24,117 bases of DNA from JBBRBB01 sp038206235. Lineage in GTDB: Bacteria; Bacteroidota; Bacteroidia; Chitinophagales; Chitinophagaceae. The notes beneath the pieces are model-generated. The model saw only the letters and a program-made list of their open reading frames with translations, had not been told where the DNA came from and ran no database searches. Positions within the stretch are counted from its first letter, which is position 1; the number at the start of each line of letters is the position of its first letter. A program made the translations under genes and the position numbers. Location: assembly GCA_038206235.1 (NCBI GenBank), contig JBBRBB010000043.1, positions 1-24,117 of the forward strand, in the 5' to 3' direction. Of this stretch, positions 21,095 through 24,117 are shown one piece after another.

Positions 21095-22180
21095 ATGCGT
21101 TATCTGCTTTTATTTATACCAATAGCTATTGTAAGTGAACTTGTTTTTCACAATCAACTTTTAGTATTTGTTTCTGCAGCCCTTGCCCTCATTGCGCTTT
21201 CGGCGTTATTGGGCAAGGCAATTGAAATATTATCAAACTATACAAGTGATAAAATCGGGGCTTTATTAAATGCCACTTTAGGCAACGCAGCCGAACTTAT
21301 TTTTACCATTATTGCACTCAAAGCGGGGCATGTAACTTTAGTAAAAGCATCTATTGTGGGCGCCATACTTGGTAATTTATTGGTGCTTCCAGGGTTAGGA
21401 ATGTTGTTAGGCGGACTTAAAAATGGAAGGCAATATTTTAATCGGGATGCTGCCGGAGTTAACTCTACCATGATGACCCTTTCTGTTGCCGGATTAATGG
21501 ATTCTCCATCTTCTGAAATCTGATTAATAATAAATACAGAAAGTCCTAAAATAACAACTTCAAAAGGGCTGAAAAATAAATTCATTTCTTTACCCATAAA
21601 AAATGAAATGAATACCAGCACAGGCGCCACAAATAATGCAATCTGTGTGGCTGATTCAAGAGAAATAGACATGGATAAATCCATTTTATTTTTATACGCC
21701 ATTTGAATACCCACCACATGTTCTGCCACATCGCTGAGCAATGGTATCAGTATAATTCCTAAAAAAATTTCGCTTATATGAAAGTTTTGAATTACATGCT
21801 GTACAGAGCCCACGAGCAAATCACTCATATAAATCAGCAACAGTGTACTGCCTGCCATTATCAATAAGGATTTGCTTAACGTCCATTGTTTTTTTTCATC
21901 CGTTTCTTTAGCAACAGGTTTATTTGTTACCTCTGAAGTTTGCTGTGGAAGCGGCTTTGCGGTAAATGAATAAAGAAGGTTTAGCAGATATACCACTATT
22001 AACACGCCGGCAATGCCCAAGCTATATTCGGTTAAAGATGTATCAGTAATATCAAGTTTATACCCTTGCTTATTTTGTACTTCATGAAGTAATTCAAAAA
22101 TAGTGGGCAGCAACTGGCTTGAAGGCGCTCAGTTGATGGTGGTGTACATTATTGCTGCTATTGGGTTTTATTTACTTTAA
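21095..22180 (+). pseudogene. Ca2+/H+ antiporter (CaxA/ChaA family), interrupted by an internal inversion
   Basis: The plus strand 21095-21499 encodes the first 135 residues: SNYTSDKIGALLNATLGNAA followed by ELIFTIIALKAG (the GNAAE cation-binding motif), then VGAILGNLLVLPGLGMLLGG and TMMTLSVAGLM. The next 611 bp reads correctly only on the minus strand (LPTIFELLHEV, IPLLSDVAEHVVGIQMAYKN, KMDLSMSISLESATQIALFV, ISEDGES). The last 70 bp resumes on plus (NWLEGAQLMVVYIIAAIGFY-LL, stop 22178-22180). Flipping 21500-22110 gives one frame of 1,086 bp (361 residues), the normal family length. As it stands the gene can only make a fragment of about 142 residues. The second motif, usually GN-x-x-EH, is SDVAEH here, a departure from the family. 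It lies between the lipoprotein and the MFS genes. Confidence 0.85.
21500..22110 (-). other. Inverted 611-bp block inside the antiporter gene
   Basis: The left joint is ATTAATG|GATTCTCC and the right joint is GGGCAG|CAACTGG. Reverse-complementing the block restores GGA-TTA-ATG-CTG-CCC on the left and GAT-GGA-GAA-TCC-AAC-TGG on the right with no base lost or gained. The only sequence shared between the two joints in inverse orientation is TG/CA (2 bp). The open minus-strand frame extends from about 22113 into the N-terminal half as a shadow. No recombinase gene or site-like repeat is visible nearby. Confidence 0.85.
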
Positions 22181-22198
22181 TCAATAATTTTTTTTTGA

Positions 22199-23371
22199 AT
22201 GAAAACATCTTTGAAGTGGGCTTTTGTGCTTGGGTTTCTTGGCTTTGCTACGTCTTTTGGTGCTCATATAGTTGCGGTAAATCTTCCATTTTATGCAGAA
22301 AAAGTTGGTATTGGTTTAACCATGATTGGTTTACTGATTGCCATTTATGATTTTGCAGAGATTGTTGCCAAGCCTGTGTTTGGCGGCTTGGCAGACAAAA
22401 AGGGAATGAAGAAAGCTCTTTATCTTGGTATCATTATTTTCATTTTTGCTTCGTTGTTATATCCATTTGTTCCGCCAAAATTTTTAATAGTTGTTAGATT
22501 TTTACAAGGCTTAGGCGGAGCATCATTATCCGCTGTATCGCTTGCAATGGTGGGTACATTATACAAAGACAATAAAGGCAAAGCCTTTGGCATTTACAAT
22601 GCAATAAAAGGATTAGGCTATGTTATTAGTCCTGTAATTGGTGGTGCCATTGTAATGAAGTCAAATTTTGCGGGTATCTTCTATGCCTGTGCAGGTATAG
22701 GTTTCATCGCTTTGTTGCTTGCCTTTACATTACCCGCCGATAAACAAAAAGGCAGTGCAGCTTTTGATGATGACGATGATGATTTTTCTTTCAAATCACT
22801 ATTTGTGGTTTTTAAAAATAAAACGTTGGCACCTTGGTTTTTAATCATTGTTATCAATATGTTTTTTGTGGGCATTCTCTTTGGCTTCTTACCCGTTCGC
22901 ATTCACGAATTAGGATATAACCCTTTTAATACAGGCTTGTTGCTTTCAGTAACAACTGTTTCTTATTTATTGGTGCAACCGGTTGCCGGTTGGTTGGCTG
23001 ATAAATATAACCAGGTTCTGATATTACGTTTAGGAATGTTATTATCTATCGTATCAACTGCAGCCATACCGTTTGTTACAGAAACATTATTGATTATTAC
23101 TTGTATCGTAGCAGGCATAGGTATTGGTGTAGTTTGGACAAACTCTGATGCTTTGGTTAGTAAACTTGCAAAAGAAAATGAAATGGGTGCAACAATGGGT
23201 GTAGCAGGATCTTTTAAAGAATTGGGTGACATGATAGGTCCTTTATTGATGGGTGCAATTTCACAGGCATTAGGTTTGCAGTGGGGCTTTGTAATTTGTG
23301 CCGTATTAGGAGGCATTGCTTTACTGGTTACGATTGTAGTTGCTCAAAAACCAGCAGCCCAAAGCCAATGA
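22199..23371 (+). CDS. MFS transporter
   Basis: 390 residues with about 12 membrane helices in two six-helix halves, split by an Asp-rich cytoplasmic loop (FDDDDDDFSFKSL, about 189-201). The MFS motif A is visible between helices 2 and 3 as KPVFGGLADKKGMKKALYLG (about 58-77). VVRFLQGLGGASLSAVSLAM and the proline/glycine-rich YNAIKGLGYVISPVIGGAIV (139-158) follow, the latter matching the antiporter-type motif C position. It is probably a small-molecule exporter, but the substrate cannot be read from the sequence. It lies 18 bp after the antiporter stop. Its first bases are duplicated at 21024. Confidence 0.9.
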   Translation: MKTSLKWAFVLGFLGFATSFGAHIVAVNLPFYAEKVGIGLTMIGLLIAIYDFAEIVAKPVFGGLADKKGMKKALYLGIIIFIFASLLYPFVPPKFLIVVRFLQGLGGASLSAVSLAMVGTLYKDNKGKAFGIYNAIKGLGYVISPVIGGAIVMKSNFAGIFYACAGIGFIALLLAFTLPADKQKGSAAFDDDDDDFSFKSLFVVFKNKTLAPWFLIIVINMFFVGILFGFLPVRIHELGYNPFNTGLLLSVTTVSYLLVQPVAGWLADKYNQVLILRLGMLLSIVSTAAIPFVTETLLIITCIVAGIGIGVVWTNSDALVSKLAKENEMGATMGVAGSFKELGDMIGPLLMGAISQALGLQWGFVICAVLGGIALLVTIVVAQKPAAQSQ

Positions 23372-23469
23372 TTGTTGCTAATAAATATAAATAACTTCTG
23401 AAATAATAATTTCAAATTGAAACATTATCATCCGGGATGTAAATTGAGACATTTATAGGTAGAATGGTG

Positions 23470-23537
23470 ATTGCAATTTTGCAATTACTATTGTAAAAGG
23501 AAAAAAATCATTCGCAGCTCATTTGATAATGTTATCA
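23470..23537. promoter_or_regulatory. Two palindromes upstream of the ECF sigma gene
   Basis: ATTGCAA-TT-TTGCAAT (23470-23485) and TGATAA-TG-TTATCA (23524-23537) are perfect inverted repeats. The second ends 11 bases before the sigma factor ATG, where a ribosome or repressor would bind. They may be operators. AT-rich chance palindromes of this length are not rare, so confidence is low. Confidence 0.35.
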
Positions 23538-23548
23538 GATTATAAACT

Positions 23549-24103
23549 ATGAGTGTCAATTATGACGATATAATATCCTGGGTGAAAGCCTACACTAAAG
23601 ATTTATATAGTTATGCCATTAATAAAGTTTCTCAAAAAGAAGTTGCAGAAGATTTAATACAGGATACTTTTCTTTCAGCCTGGCAATCCTATAAAAACTA
23701 CAAAGGTACAAGCAATGTGAAAACGTGGTTGTTTTCAATACTTAAACATAAGATTGCCGATTATTATCGTTCAAAATATAAACAGAATATTGAGCTTGGC
23801 TCTGATTTAATTGATACCTTTTTTGATGAAGATCATCGCTGGAAGCCCGACTACAGACCAACGAATTGGGGAGATGAAAAAGAGTTACTGGATGATCCTG
23901 AATTTTCAAAAGCTCTTAATGATTGTTTTGAAAAACTTCCTCAAAAATGGTCGTCTGCAGTTCAGTTAAAATTTTTGGAAGAACATGACAGCAAAATCAT
24001 TTGCTTTGAATTAGAAATCACCACTTCCAATTTCTGGCAGATCATTCACAGAGCAAAACTTCATTTAAGAAATTGTTTGGAGCTTAAATGGTTTAAAAAA
24101 TAA
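23549..24103 (+). CDS. ECF-type RNA polymerase sigma factor
   Basis: 184 residues. The sigma-2 region is clear: LYSYAINKVSQKEVAEDLIQ (19-38), DTFLSAWQSYKNYKGTSNVK (39-58) and TWLFSILKHKIADYYRSKY, covering core binding and -10 recognition. An acidic/aromatic linker follows (DEDHRWKPDYRPTNWGD). The sigma-4 region holds LNDCFEKLPQKWSSAVQLKF, then CFELEITTSNFWQIIHRAKL and HLRNCLELKWFKK, a helix-turn-helix. The long W-P-rich linker and CFELEI...N-x-x-x-x-x-HRA-x-x-x-LR-x-CLE pattern resemble a Bacteroidota ECF subgroup usually followed by a short zinc-finger anti-sigma gene. That position is beyond the window end (24117). Target genes are unknown. Confidence 0.92.
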   Translation: MSVNYDDIISWVKAYTKDLYSYAINKVSQKEVAEDLIQDTFLSAWQSYKNYKGTSNVKTWLFSILKHKIADYYRSKYKQNIELGSDLIDTFFDEDHRWKPDYRPTNWGDEKELLDDPEFSKALNDCFEKLPQKWSSAVQLKFLEEHDSKIICFELEITTSNFWQIIHRAKLHLRNCLELKWFKK

Positions 24104-24117
24104 AGAAAAAATAGTTT

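Noticed and set aside
21238..22113. A separate 291-codon minus-strand membrane protein gene
   Set aside because: Only its 22110-21500 part is protein-like, and that part is the missing middle of the plus-strand antiporter. The rest is shadow of the antiporter's N-terminal half.
21490..22120. Recombinase-type inverted repeats at the inversion joints
   Set aside because: I compared both joints in reverse complement and found only TG/CA in common, so a classical invertase site is not supported.

Overview
The window is a stretch of low-GC Bacteroidota chromosome, probably from the Chitinophagaceae/Sphingobacteriales side, though that placement is an inference. Three things support it: promoter-like TAnnTTTG elements just upstream of some genes, a short NuoG that stops after the iron-sulfur domains, and intergenic CCCCTAAAGGGG-type repeats of the kind common in that phylum. 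No rRNA, tRNA, CRISPR array, IS transposase or integrase was seen.

Layout. Positions 1-1367 (minus strand) hold the first 455 codons of a secreted beta-propeller-like protein whose 3' end lies outside the window. Divergent from it, 1518-19891 carries a complete 14-gene complex I operon in the order nuoA-B-C-D-E-F-G-H-I-J-K-L-M-N. The membrane-arm half (nuoH-N) is interrupted only by small repeats. The peripheral-arm half is interrupted by same-strand accessory genes. Between nuoD and nuoE lie a small unknown gene and a nucleotidyltransferase-fold gene. Between nuoE and nuoF lie two retropepsin-like genes flanking a VOC/PhnB-like gene, a secreted NTF2-like protein, and a DUF4160/DUF2442-like pair. 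Between nuoF and nuoG lie two tandem MNT/HEPN modules. Between nuoG and nuoH lie a HicA remnant and HicB. Several of these overlap or nearly abut nuo genes (TGATG, ATGA), so they are probably co-transcribed and partly translationally coupled.

Many accessory cassettes are decaying. The first MNT/HEPN copy is fused and internally deleted. HicA is cut off at a dispersed repeat. Both retropepsin genes are frameshifted between their start codon and the catalytic DSGA motif. The nuo genes themselves are all intact.

Downstream (19997-24103) are a small secreted unknown protein, a lipoprotein with a charged linker, a Ca2+/H+ antiporter gene, an MFS transporter and an ECF sigma factor. The antiporter gene is the most striking feature. 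Its middle 611 bp (21500-22110) is inverted; flipping that block back restores one uninterrupted 361-codon frame with the family's conserved motifs across both joints. The start of the MFS gene is also present as a degenerate second copy just upstream of the antiporter.

The nuo gaps carry several families of short repeats. A CCCCTAAAGGGG-type element occurs about nine times. At least three copies appear to have a different GC-rich palindrome inserted at the same point at the hairpin apex.
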